The notes beneath the pieces were generated by a model, which ran no database searches, was not told the origin of the DNA, and saw only the letters and a list, made by a program, of their open reading frames with translations. 64,000 nucleotides of DNA, from contig NC_087084.1 in the NCBI RefSeq assembly GCF_026151205.1, forward strand, positions 5,573,538-5,637,537, given 5' to 3'. The DNA is from Bolinopsis microptera. Lineage: Eukaryota > Ctenophora > Tentaculata > Lobata > Bolinopsidae. Positions 31,429-43,990 of the stretch are shown piece by piece (within the stretch, counting starts at the first letter, position 1; every line of letters starts with the position of its first letter). A program made the position numbers and the translations under genes.

Positions 31429-34317
31429 GGACAGCTTCTGCCCAACTTGAAAGAAATGGACTCTTTAGAGACGAATCGATTATGGCAGGACCGCGACATC
31501 AGATTTGACGTGCCCTTGAGGTATTATATATGAAAATAATTTTCTTGAGGTATTTGAACTGTCGTCTGTCTCTTGTCGTAAGGAATTTTAATATATCGTT
31601 ATGATTCCGATTCTAGGAATCATCATCAGCTGGTTAGTGTTTCTCAATTTCCCCCACCCAGTCAGATGAAGATGCGACCCGGTGAACGTCTTATTGACCA
31701 CTTGGATAGTATCGAGGATACAAAAGGAAACAACGGGGAGAAAGGAAGACTCATGGTCACAAACTTGAGGATTATCTGGCATGGAAAGATATTCCCTCAT
31801 ATTAACCTATGTTCGCTTCCTTTTAACTTTTGATAGGATTTTGTCATTGATAATGAAACGAAATGAAAGATCAAAGTTCAAATTCATAAGTGAAGTTGTC
31901 TATTAAACTAGGTCCAACTCCACTGCTAACGTTAAATGTTTTACCAAGCTTAAATACTATATAATACAATTCAGCTCTTGGGTTCAACTCCGTGATAGAA
32001 ATAACGACACGCACAGCCAAATCCAAACTCCGTGGTTCAACAGAAGCACTTTACATACTTACTCGGTGCAACAACACCAGATTTGAGTTTATCTTTACTA
32101 ACTTAGTTCCTGACACTCCTCGACTCTTCACTTCCGTTCTGGCTGTGCAAAGGTGATTTCAATGAAATATTTCATTTGAACTTGATGGAAGATGGAACTA
32201 AGGTGTCTTCGAGTAAGTTGTCTAATACCAGTGCGTGCTTGTTGGTGGAGAAACGTCACGTGACTAATATGGCATTCGAGCATCAATATTTGCAGAGCGT
32301 ACGAGACTACTAAGATGTACAGAGATCTAAAGTTGAGAGGAGCTCTGATTGCAAATAAGACATTAAGGCTTCTTCCTTTGGAAGAAGTGTATGATCAGGT
32401 GAGAATGTTTATTTTATGTATTTAATTTGATATATTTGTTTTTTTCCCTAAGTTGTTGATAAGTAGGATAACTTTTGATAATCATACACTGTTTAATAAC
32501 TTCCGCGTTGTTTTTGTGGAAGCTTCAGTGTACAATCATAATCGATTCCTTCCCTTTCAAAATTGCAATCAGCTTTAAAAATCACTTCAATAAATATTCT
32601 GCCCACAGGTAAATGGAGTGTGGAATTTGTCCGCTGATCAGGGAAACTTGGGTAACTTCTACATCACTAATGTTAGACTAGTATGGCACGCAGAAATCAA
32701 CGAATCTTTCAATGTAGGCATTTTTTTTCGTTCACATTTCCTTTCACGTCCATATTTTGCGGTTTTAATAAATCTGTACACACTTGACAAAGCATCAATT
32801 TGAAAATTGATGAGGAATATCTTGACAAAAGTAACAACTGTTGGTAAAAATTTGTTATATAATTGTTATAATCCATATTCAGGGTCCTAATATTATGACA
32901 ATCCAACTAATATTTATATTACCTTAATTAATTTATTAAACCCTTTGTTCTCCTTACAGGTCAGTATACCCTACATCCAGATGAAGGATGTTAAAATCAG
33001 AGACAGCAAGTTTGGTACAGCCCTTGTTATAGAAAGCCTCAAAAGTGTTAGTCCCTTTCCACCAAATTTGGAATTTTCAACAACAAAAATCTCGTAAATC
33101 ACACCAAATCAATCGAATGATATTTAACCTACATTTTTATTTTATATATATAAATGATTTTACATATATTTTACATATTTTACATATTTTAAATAATTTG
33201 ATTTTGATCCAACAGGCAGGGGGATACGTGTTAGGGTTCAGAGTAGACCCTATTGAGAAACTAAACGTAACATTTAAGGAGGTTCACAGTTTGTTCAGGG
33301 TCTACAGTGCTAACCCTATCTTTGGAGTACAGTTCAAAGTTGAAGATAGGGTCAGTGAGATAAGGCTTACTCTTAGAGTTCAGGAATCAACTAACTGATT
33401 CAATTATTCGTTCACATAAATTATCTAGATAATTAGTGAGTTAATATTGCTGGAATCCTCGGACTTTAGTCCTTTCGTTCATTTAATCTGAATCCCAGAT
33501 AGAGCCTCTAGATGATGTTACAGTACAGTATGAGGAAGATGATATTGAGATAATTACTAAAGATAACCCCTCAAGTGATGCGTTCCTGGTGAGTAGATAC
33601 TAGATTTTAGATATAGGATTGTAGATTGTAGATTGTAAATTGTAGATTGTAGATATTGGATTTTAGATATTGGATTGTAGATTGCAGGCTGTAGATTGTA
33701 GATTGTAGATTGTAGATTGTAGATATTGGATTGTAGATATTGGATTGTAGATTGCAGGCTGTAGATTGTAGATTGTAAATTGTAGATATTGGATTGCGGA
33801 TTGTAGATTGTAGATACTAGATTGTAGATATTGGATTGTAGATTGCAGGCTAGGCTGTAGATTGTAGATTGTAAATTGTAGATTGTAGATTGTAGATATT
33901 GGATTGTAGATATTGGATTGTAGATTGCAGGCTGTAGATTGTAGATTGTAAATTGTAGATATTGGATTGCGGATTGTAGATTTGTAGGCACTAAAATGTA
34001 GGCACTAAAATTTAGGCACTAAAATTTACATGCTCTGAGCTCCATAGTCTTAGTAAATGTAATAAATACTTGAAATAGTATCAGGTATTATAATAGATAA
34101 AGAAATCCTTAAATTGTTGGGTAGATTTAAATTTGCTGTACTCCTAAATTATAATTTCAATTGTTAAAATAATGGTTAAATGTTACAGGCTTACTATGCG
34201 GATAACAACAAAGAGACAGATTCAGAACCAGTTTTCAGTGAAAAGTTAGGACTTGCAATAGAAAGTATTAAAGATGGTTTTACCTTGGAGAGCCTGTGGG
34301 AAATCACTGGAATTTGA
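31429..34317 (+). CDS. BBS5: BBSome subunit BBS5, copy B
   Basis: Exons: 31429-31520 (ATG 31456), 31662-31810, 31975-32152, 32296-32398, 32609-32713, 32960-33046, 33216-33350, 33499-33588, 34189-34317 (TGA). All are in phase, 346 residues, with the same intron positions as copy A, so it is a tandem genomic duplicate rather than a retrocopy. Most exons differ from copy A at many sites, but exon 3 from TCCAAACTCCGTGG onward, all of exon 4 and the first ~50 bp of exon 2 are almost identical. That points to gene conversion. The gene is compact (2.9 kb) because it lacks the Penelope insertion. Intron 8 is mostly a tandem repeat. The product should share BBS5 function. A copy-specific role cannot be read from sequence. 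Confidence 0.97.
33592..33990. repeat. GTAGATTGTAGATATTGGATT tandem repeat in BBS5-B intron 8
   Basis: Irregular units built from TTGTAGATTG, GTAGATATTGGAT and TGCAGGCTG start a few bases after the GTGAGT donor at 33589 and fill 400 bp of the intron. A higher-order period is visible (blocks beginning GCAGGCTG recur at about 33690, 33752, 33844 and 33928). Confidence 0.9.
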
Positions 34318-35366
34318 ACTATGCCGATTTTCTGTGATTTTAAGCGTTTGATTGTTACACTTTTAATGATAACTGCAGGCTTTTAATGATTAAGGTTTTG
34401 TGATTAAGGTTTTATTATGTTGGTTTACCTTGTTTTGGGTCCTGTTTTTATGTTTTTGAAGGTTATATAATTTTCACTCGACCCTCGGTTATTTTTTGAT
34501 ATCTAACTGCAAATGTAACATTAAGCTATTTAAATTGTGTGGTTAAACATCAGTCGCAATTTTTTTCAGATTGTAAATTACATGTTTATATCCCGATTAT
34601 ACTTAATATAACATAAATAGTTCATATTCTAACTTCATAGAGGATTGTTTTCATTCTTCAAATCGATGAGAGTACTTTTTAATCAGATTGTTTGATCGAT
34701 AGGATATTTATCAATCGTTCTTCAAAGTCAATATTCTGCACAGTCCTTATAAGGTCGCATTTTTCCGTGTCTTCCCAGTTCACTTCATATTAGACCATCA
34801 TGTAATTAATCACGAGTTATAAGATGTTCAAACTTAGTTTTGCGAGGGTTACAGTAGCCCAGAATACTGGATCATTTTAGTTGTTTAGAACTTAGAAATT
34901 GCAGATGAATAAATGGTTAAGAGTCTTCGGCAGAGCCAAAGTATCAATTGAGCTCTTCAGGCCTGACAGAATATTGAGAATATAAAATGTACAAGAAATT
35001 ATTCCTCACATAGATACTATTATTATATGTATTACTATTAGTATAATATTACGTTCACTTTACCAATGTAAATGTGTGGTCTTCCACTGCAGTACACCAT
35101 GGATGATATTGAGTTGTTAGGTTACTATACTATAGGTGAGACCAGGGAGGGTTACTAAATGTAATAACACAATAATTAGTGATCCACACACGGTATATTT
35201 TGTAGGAGACACACGGGCCAGTTGTTGAGATGTTATTAAACCTTCCCGTCAAACCCTCATGATGTTACTTTAAACCCTCATGATGTTACTTTAAGATATA
35301 GTTGCCATTATAACGTACATGCTATTCTGAATATCTAATCTCCATGCAACCTAAATGAAGTACATC

Positions 35367-37090
35367 TTAAGGGGGCATACCCCAAAACAGTGGTTTGTGC
35401 CGTCCAGACCAAATGACCTCATAGGCAGTTCAGTGACCTTCTAGCGCACCGTTTCCACACAAAAACAAGAAATGCGGCCGCTTTTTTTTTGTGCATGGCC
35501 GCTCAATTTCCCGATCCGTGATGGCGTATTTTATCATATTCTATACAACCTGGGGACCCCAGTTTTTACTGTTTATAAGTATGCAGATATGGCGAAGTGA
35601 CAGGCCGAGCGCCACCAAGTTAATATAATTCCATATTGAATTTGAAAATCGTGTATATTTTTAAAAACCATATGATTATGCTCATTGTTTATGCAACCTG
35701 ACACCCGACACGGATGTGTGCAAAATAGTATAAGTAACTCAAAATAATAATAGTATGCTATCAATTAGTGCCTAGTGGGATATGTACATGGTGAAATTAA
35801 CAATGTACTTGGTCAGTTCAGCGCCGCGCGCCAACAATTATTTAAGTCGGATTATTCCGCAAAATAACTTTGCGCAGGTAGTCACGTGGGCGATTACAGT
35901 GTGTGCAGGCAGGTACGGTCGCGCTCACGCTCGCAGGTACGGTCGCAAAGCTACCATATACAAAAAAAAACCTCGTTCGCTAACCCTTGTCCTTGACTCT
36001 TTTGTGCCTTCGGCACTTTGAGTCATGGATCGGGAAAAAATTATTTTGAGAATACCCATTTTTGTAATCGAGCATTTCCTGGTTAAGAGTGCAATTTTCG
36101 GAAAAAATTATTTTGTGGTTGAGACACTATAAGTTAATCATTTCTTGCGGTATCGGGTTGAAATTTTGCTCGCCGTTTATTCACATCTATGTCAAGGTGT
36201 GTGTAAAATCTTGATCATATCGTATCTAAAAAGGCTGGTGTGTTATGAATTTTTAAAGTCAAAAATCTAAAATTGTCCTTTTCAGGCTTATTTTAACAAA
36301 AAGTCAGTCAGGGAAGATCGGATTATTTGATGCTTGACATCAAATTGTTCTCTGAATTCTGGCGCAGTTTTTGATGCCCTCAAAAATGTTTTTACTCATT
36401 CACCTTCTGATCTATTGGACCTCAAAGTCAAACAACAAATTTAGGCACATTTTTCGTTTTTAATATTTACTGATTTTTCTAAAATTTTGATAGGAATGTG
36501 CTAGTGACTTTTTGAAGGGTGCAAAATAACCGCAACTAGCACATTTATATATGAGTTATGAACAACAAAACACCCTAAAATGCTTCCCTTTGAAGTTATG
36601 GGAGAAAATGTGATTTTTTGGCTTTGCAGATAAAAAATCACATTTTCTCCCATAACTTCAAAGGGAAGCATTTGAGGAGAACAGAATTCAGAGATCAATT
36701 TGATGTCAAGCATCAAATAATCCGATCTTCTCTGACTGACTTTTTGTTAAAATAAGCCTGAAAAGGACAATTTTAGCTTTTTGACTTTAAAAATTCATAA
36801 CACACCAGCCTTTTTAGATACGATATCAAGATTTTACACACACCTTGACATAGATGTGAATAAACGGCGAGCAAAATTTCAACCCGATACCGCAAGAAAT
36901 GATTAACTTATAGTGTCTCAACCACAAAATAATTTTTTCCGAAAATTGCACTCTTAACCAGGAAATGCTCGATTACAAAAATGGGTATTCTCAAAATATT
37001 TTTTTTGTGTGTGGAAACGGTGCGCTAGAAGGTCACTGAACTGCCTATGAGGTCATTAAGTCTGGACAGATTTGGGGTATGCCCCTTAAT
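35367..37090. mobile_element. Large foldback element
   Basis: The outer arm (35367-35464, TTAAGGGGGCATACCCCAAA ... CACCGTTTCCACAC) is the near-perfect inverted partner of 37005-37090. The inner arm (36036-36595) is the inverted partner of 36612-37004. Centre is near 36604, within GGGAGAAAATGTGATTTTTT. The left arm is interrupted by a separate ~560-bp element at 35465-36035 that is absent from the right arm. A solo relative of the end (GGGGGCATAC ... AAATGACCTCATAGG) occurs at 43655-43705. No coding capacity was seen. Confidence 0.85.
35465..36035. mobile_element. TIR element copy 1, nested in the foldback arm
   Basis: Shares GCGGCCGC, then TTTCCCGATCCGTGATGGCG and an inverted TCATGGATCGGGAAA at its other end, with the inverted copy at 39230-39800. 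Because the opposite foldback arm lacks it, the insertion is precisely delimited and younger than the foldback. It includes a GTGCCTTCGGCAC hairpin and a CGCAAAGTTATTTTGCG-like segment. No protein is encoded. Confidence 0.8.
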
Positions 37091-38724
37091 GTAGGTTGCT
37101 CTGGACGGAGTTGTAAATGAATTGATTTATTATGCTGCTCCTGTGACCTGTTGTGGGGGGGGGGGGGGGGGGGGCACAGTGAGGAACGTGTTCACCACGG
37201 GATTCAGCGTCCTCTGGTTCATTATTTATCTACTTCTTATCTTTTAAGAAAGTTGTCCCGGGAGTATTCTACAGATTTAAATTAATAATTTGTATGTTTA
37301 AGTAATTTGTTTGTTTAAGTAATTTATTTGTTTAAGTAATTTGTTTGTTTAAGTAATTTGTAAGTTCAAGTAATTTGTTTACTTAAGTAATTACTTTGTT
37401 CGAGAAGTAATTTGTTTGTCAAGATATATTTAGTTGGAATGAAGGACCTGCATGTTATCCTACTAAAAGTAATAAGTACCTTACATAATGTACACATAAT
37501 GTACACGCCTCACCAATCACCATTAAAATGTGAGTAATATGATTGAGAGCAGATCTATTCGGAAATGAGAAGTTGGTTACATTTAGACGATGAGTGTGTA
37601 CTGTATATTATGTGTGCGATTTATGTTCGTTTTTGTGGGTCCTGGTCAGTCTTTAGTCCTCTAGTCTAAGACCCAAGGGGAACTATTTCAAAAGGTCAAA
37701 GGTTTCTCTCATTGGAAGTGGTCAAACTAAATCGATAGAGATAAAAACACACGGATAGAGAGTCTCGTGGCTGTTTTATCGAGAGTTTCTTTAATGTATT
37801 TATGTATTTATGTACCTTCTATTATGCAGTTTTGTATTAGCTAAAGTGAGCCACCTTCTACTGCCTACTACTTCCTTCTACCAGCTTGGCTAAAACCTAA
37901 AAGTTCTAGAAGCTCTGAATTCTCGAACTTATCCTGGTATCACGAATAATCTACGGGTCGAGACGATGCTAAACGCTGCTCTGAATCGTCTGAATTATCG
38001 TGCCATCAAGAGGTTTCTACAGGACACGACATTGCTAGACTTTGTCAAACTGAGAAGTGTAGATTGTTCATGAGCTTCTAGAATCCCAAAGTTGGTCTAA
38101 TAACTTGTCGGAGAGCAGCTGCTGCATCATTATGTTATTAGCTCTTGGGCTATTGCTCTGTAAGTTACATATTCAATTTCTTGTCTAGCAAATTTGCGTC
38201 GTGCCTTATCAACTTTGATCCTGTAGATTAGTTTACTTAGTCAGCAGAAATGGGGGCCATTGCCATAGTTAGTTAATATCAATATATCACTTGACAGCAG
38301 GATAGTGCTTCATTATTTGTTTCGAACATTTGATTACTTGAACTTGCTTATTGTTAAATGTTATTACCGTCCGGAGGTAACTTTATTTAAGAACACTATA
38401 TTATTGTTATACTTGGACTACCAAGTTTAATATTTAACACAGACTTGATTGGCCGATTTTAATCCAATGTATGTATTTTCACATTCTTACGTTACTTCAC
38501 CCATATCCACAAAGTTGGCAAACCCACCAGATATCTGGGAGGAAATTTGGGAAGAATGAGGAAATTTTTGGCATCTATGAGAGGAAATTTCTTGGTTAGC
38601 GACTGACAATTGCAGTCCGCAAAGAGCAGTTCAATCATTGGGTATCGAGAGGAAATTTTTCCTCTCTAAATGACTTAAAATTCGTGCCATCTTTAATTTT
38701 AATTTGTCCAATGTTTTGAATCCA

Positions 38725-39075
38725 AAATATTACCGAGTGTCTAATCAACTACTTTGAACCTTCTCTATTGATATCCTATTGGTCTATCATATAATCCAGT
38801 TAAAGATTTTCCGGATGCTGCGCCCCCTGCCCCCTTAAAATATTACTAATAACCAAGTGTCTAATCAACTGTTTTGAACCTTCTGTATTGATATCCTATT
38901 GGTTTAGCATATAATGCAAATGCAGTTAAAAATTTTCAGGGGCTGCGCCCCCTGCCCCCTTAAAATATTACTTATAACCACTTGTGTCTAATCAACTGTT
39001 TTGAACCTTCTGTATTACTATTGATATCCTATTGGTTTAGCATATAATCCAGTTAAAATTTTCCGGGGGCTGCGC
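38725..39075. repeat. Three ~120-bp direct repeats
   Basis: GTCTAATCAACTRYTTTGAA ... ATTGATATCCTATTGGTYTA ... GGGGCTGCGCCCCCTGCCCC is repeated three times with small differences (starting about 38740, 38860 and 38985). The next stretch (39100-39210) has palindromic GCGAGCGAAGCGA words. Confidence 0.85.
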
Positions 39076-39229
39076 CCCCGAGCCCCGGCCGCAGTAGCCT
39101 CGCCCACCCCTTATAAAAATCCTGCACACGCCCCTGTTGGGAAAGTAACTTAGCCGCTGCGAGCGAAGCGATCAGGCCACAGCGAGCGAAGCAAGCGGGC
39201 CACAGAAGGGTCTGAAAATGGGTTTGGGA

Positions 39230-39800
39230 GGAAATTTTTTCCCGATCCATGACTCGTGCCGAAGGCACAAAAGAGTCAAGGACAAGGGTTAGCGATCGAG
39301 GTTTTTTTTTGTATATGGTAGCTTTGCGAGCGAGCGTGCGTGCGTGCGTACGTGCCTGCGAGCACTGTTATCGCCCACGTGACTACCTGCGCAAAGTTAT
39401 TTTGCGTGATAATCTGAATTATATAATTGTTGGCGCGCGGCGCTGAACCAACCAAGTACATTATTAATTTCATCATGTACGTATCCCACTAGGCACTAAT
39501 TGATAGCATATTATTATTATTTTGAGTTAGTATTACTATTTTGCACAGATCCGTGTCAGGTTGCATAAACAATAAACATATGGTTACATAGAAGTATACA
39601 CGATTTTCAAATTCAATATAGAATTATATTAACTGGGCGGCGCTCGGCAGTCGGCATGTCACTTCGCCATATTTGCATGTTTATATAAACAGTAAAGACT
39701 GGGCCGTCCCCAGGTTGTATGGAATATGATAAATACGCCATCACGGATCGGGAAATTGAGCGGCCATCCACAAAAGAAAAGCGGCCGCATTTCTTGTTAA
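39230..39800. mobile_element. TIR element copy 2, inverted relative to copy 1
   Basis: Begins TTTCCCGATCCATGACTCGT and ends ACGGATCGGGAAATTGAGCG followed by GCGGCCGCATTTCTTG. It matches 35465-36035 in reverse complement along its length with scattered differences. It lies just upstream of TPI. Confidence 0.8.
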
Positions 39801-39881
39801 ATATGTGGATATGGGTTACTTCATTACTTTTCGAGGTAACATTTCTTAACCCAAATAATTTATAGTAGCTAGGATCAAATC

Positions 39882-41880
<1,999 letters not shown>

Positions 41881-42467
41881 GACGTTATCTTGATTTTGAG
41901 ATAACGATTTGATGATGCGCGGGACTTTACAAGACTCTTTTTTTCAATTTCTGATTGAAAAACGTTTGATTTTTTTGCAATCGATTTTGAGATTTGGATT
42001 TGCATGGTACAAGAGATTTCATTTCTTACAGAAATCTTTGCTAAACTCTTTGTTCAATATACGTTTTTTTGTCTTGATGGCACATTGTGTTGACTCACCC
42101 CGCAGTTATCTTAGCCGTTTTTATTTGGGTTTTTATAATTTAAAAAGTTGAAATGATATCTAATTCTATTGATTTACCTGATATGAATTTTTTTGTTATT
42201 AATTATGGTTACATGACAAAATTCCTCATCGGTTTTTTACTTTTTGTCATTGAAAGTCTCATTTAGAAGATATAGAATTTGATATATTTTCAAGAATACA
42301 TTTTTCATTCATCACAATAACATGTTATATTTCAAGAGATCTAAAATAATTTATCAATCGTTGATTTAAAATATGATTATAAATATTATATTATTATTGT
42401 CCCAAAATAAATAAAATTTGTTTAATTCTAGAGTATTCTGATTTTCTCCAACATTATATTCTTCTCT
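41881..42467. other. Convergent 3' spacer, TPI and amidohydrolase-like gene
   Basis: AT-rich DNA between the TPI TAG and the minus-strand TAG at 42468. An AATAAATAAA stretch at about 42405-42415 could serve as a TPI polyadenylation signal. No exon was seen. Confidence 0.5.
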
Positions 42468-43585
42468 CTAGTACTTACCCGGATAATACTTCTGTATCCA
42501 TGTTGCCATGGCACTGCCAAGTTTGGGCCCGTAAAACTCAGAATCATCTCTGATCCACTGTGGGAACTCAATCTGAACGCAGTCAATCTCCCCTCCATTC
42601 AGTGAACCCCATTTTCTAGTAATGTAGCCGCCCCGCATGTATTTCCCTTTTATTCCCATCTCTGGACGAGGATACTCGGGAGAGGGTACAACTCTAAACC
42701 CCTCCTCTTGAACCAGTTTTCCTAGACTGTCCTCTCCCCGGACCAGACTATCAAACTCTATTCCACGTGCTGCTGCACGTGCAGCTAATGCGCGCAGTGA
42801 GGACTCTTCCGCAGTGAAGTTATCAGCGTTGAGGCGTGCTGGCTGGATATTGTAACCTATCTCTGTCCAGTTGTCCGTATTATGGGACGACAGGGCCCTG
42901 TAACCATGGATATCAAAATGAACTGCCGGCCCTCCTGCAGCCAAGATGTTGTGCACGCGTTTAATTATCCCATGGAAAGTGTCGTAAGCTCCCTCAGCTA
43001 CAGAGTTATACTGAGCAGCATCATCTTTAAATCTGTTGGGATCCAGTTTGGATCTGTGTAGTCTACTGACCACCAGATGAGGTGTCTTCCCTGTTTTATC
43101 TGATATTGTTTTTCTCATCTGTTTAGCAAGGACGGAAGAAAGTGTGTCCGAGTGAGTTGTAGCTTTACATTTTCCTGTCACGTGTTCACCAGGACAATCG
43201 TGTCTCCAGTCGCACGTGTCCGTTATATTGTCATAGCAACCCTGGGATTGCGTTTTGAGAGGATGAAGTAGGTAAATGTTCGAGTAATCAATAAATTTTC
43301 ATATTGGTGCACCAATATGAAAATTTATTGATTACTCGAACATTTATCTAGGCACCATGGTGCCTTGCCCTGAGCTGGGGAGCCCAATTTATGGAAAAAA
43401 TGCCAAAGTTGACCCACCTGGCGTCTATCTGGTATAGAGTCAAGTTTAATCCAACCATCATGAGAGGCAGTGAGGATAACATTAGTGTCTTGGGAGCCCG
43501 GATAGTAGTCCACCAACTTGAAGTATTTGTCTTGCGAAGTGCAACAAAGAGCAATGACCGGCAGGAGAAGGAGTAACATTTTCAT
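42468..43585 (-). CDS. Secreted N-formylglutamate amidohydrolase-like protein
   Basis: Two exons in phase: 43585-43418 (56 codons) and 43241-42468 (257 codons and TAG), about 313 residues. The N terminus MKMLLLLLPVIALCC is a clear signal peptide, so the protein is probably secreted or lysosomal. The mature part has TASHDGWI early, where the family has a metal-site His-Gly segment, LVVSRLHRSKLDPNR, and VHFDIHGY, the conserved His-containing core. N-formylglutamate amidohydrolases remove formate from N-formyl-L-glutamate in bacterial histidine catabolism; the animal members' substrate is not known to me. The six extra Cys near residues 58-81 suggest disulfides. The intron contains a perfect palindrome. 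The family assignment rests on remembered motifs. Confidence 0.8.
43273..43346. repeat. Perfect 74-bp palindrome, no loop
   Basis: TAAATGTTCGAGTAATCAAT ... TTCATATTGGTG is followed at once by its exact reverse complement, with centre GGTGCACC at about 43309-43310. It lies in the single intron of the amidohydrolase-like gene. Confidence 0.95.
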
Positions 43586-43990
43586 TACACAAAACAAATT
43601 CCAAATCGAATAAATGGTGATAAGAGGTATTGAATTAGATGTTGGACGACCATTTAAGGGGGCATACACCAAAAATGTCCAGCCCAAATGACCTCATAGG
43701 AAGTTAACTGAAATTAACTGTAGGGTCACATTTCACTGATCAGTTATCAAGCACAATAATATGTATACAATATAATAATTATGTGTACAATGGTTAGATT
43801 AACAAGCTTTTGTAAACAATCCACACAATGTAAATGTCTTTACATTCCAATTCCTTTGTATTCCAATTCATCTCATGATGAAGGTGGATTATCGTTATGG
43901 CAGGCCATTGTTAACTGACTAATTAATTAACTAATTATCTGAATAATTAACTAACCAATTATCTGCCAGTTTAGCGTTACCCCACACACC

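Larger units (their letters stand above)
34318..39881. other. Intergenic repeat field between BBS5-B and TPI
   Basis: No coding exon was recognised in 5.5 kb. It contains a large foldback (35367-37090), two inverted copies of a ~550-bp TIR element (35465-36035, 39230-39800), a 20-bp poly-G (37147), a short TTTAAGTAA repeat (37275-37420) and a ~120-bp direct repeat in three copies (38725-39070). Confidence 0.6.

Noticed and set aside
31429-34317. BBS5 copy B as a processed pseudogene
   Set aside because: It keeps all introns, splice sites and the full frame, so it is a genomic tandem duplicate.
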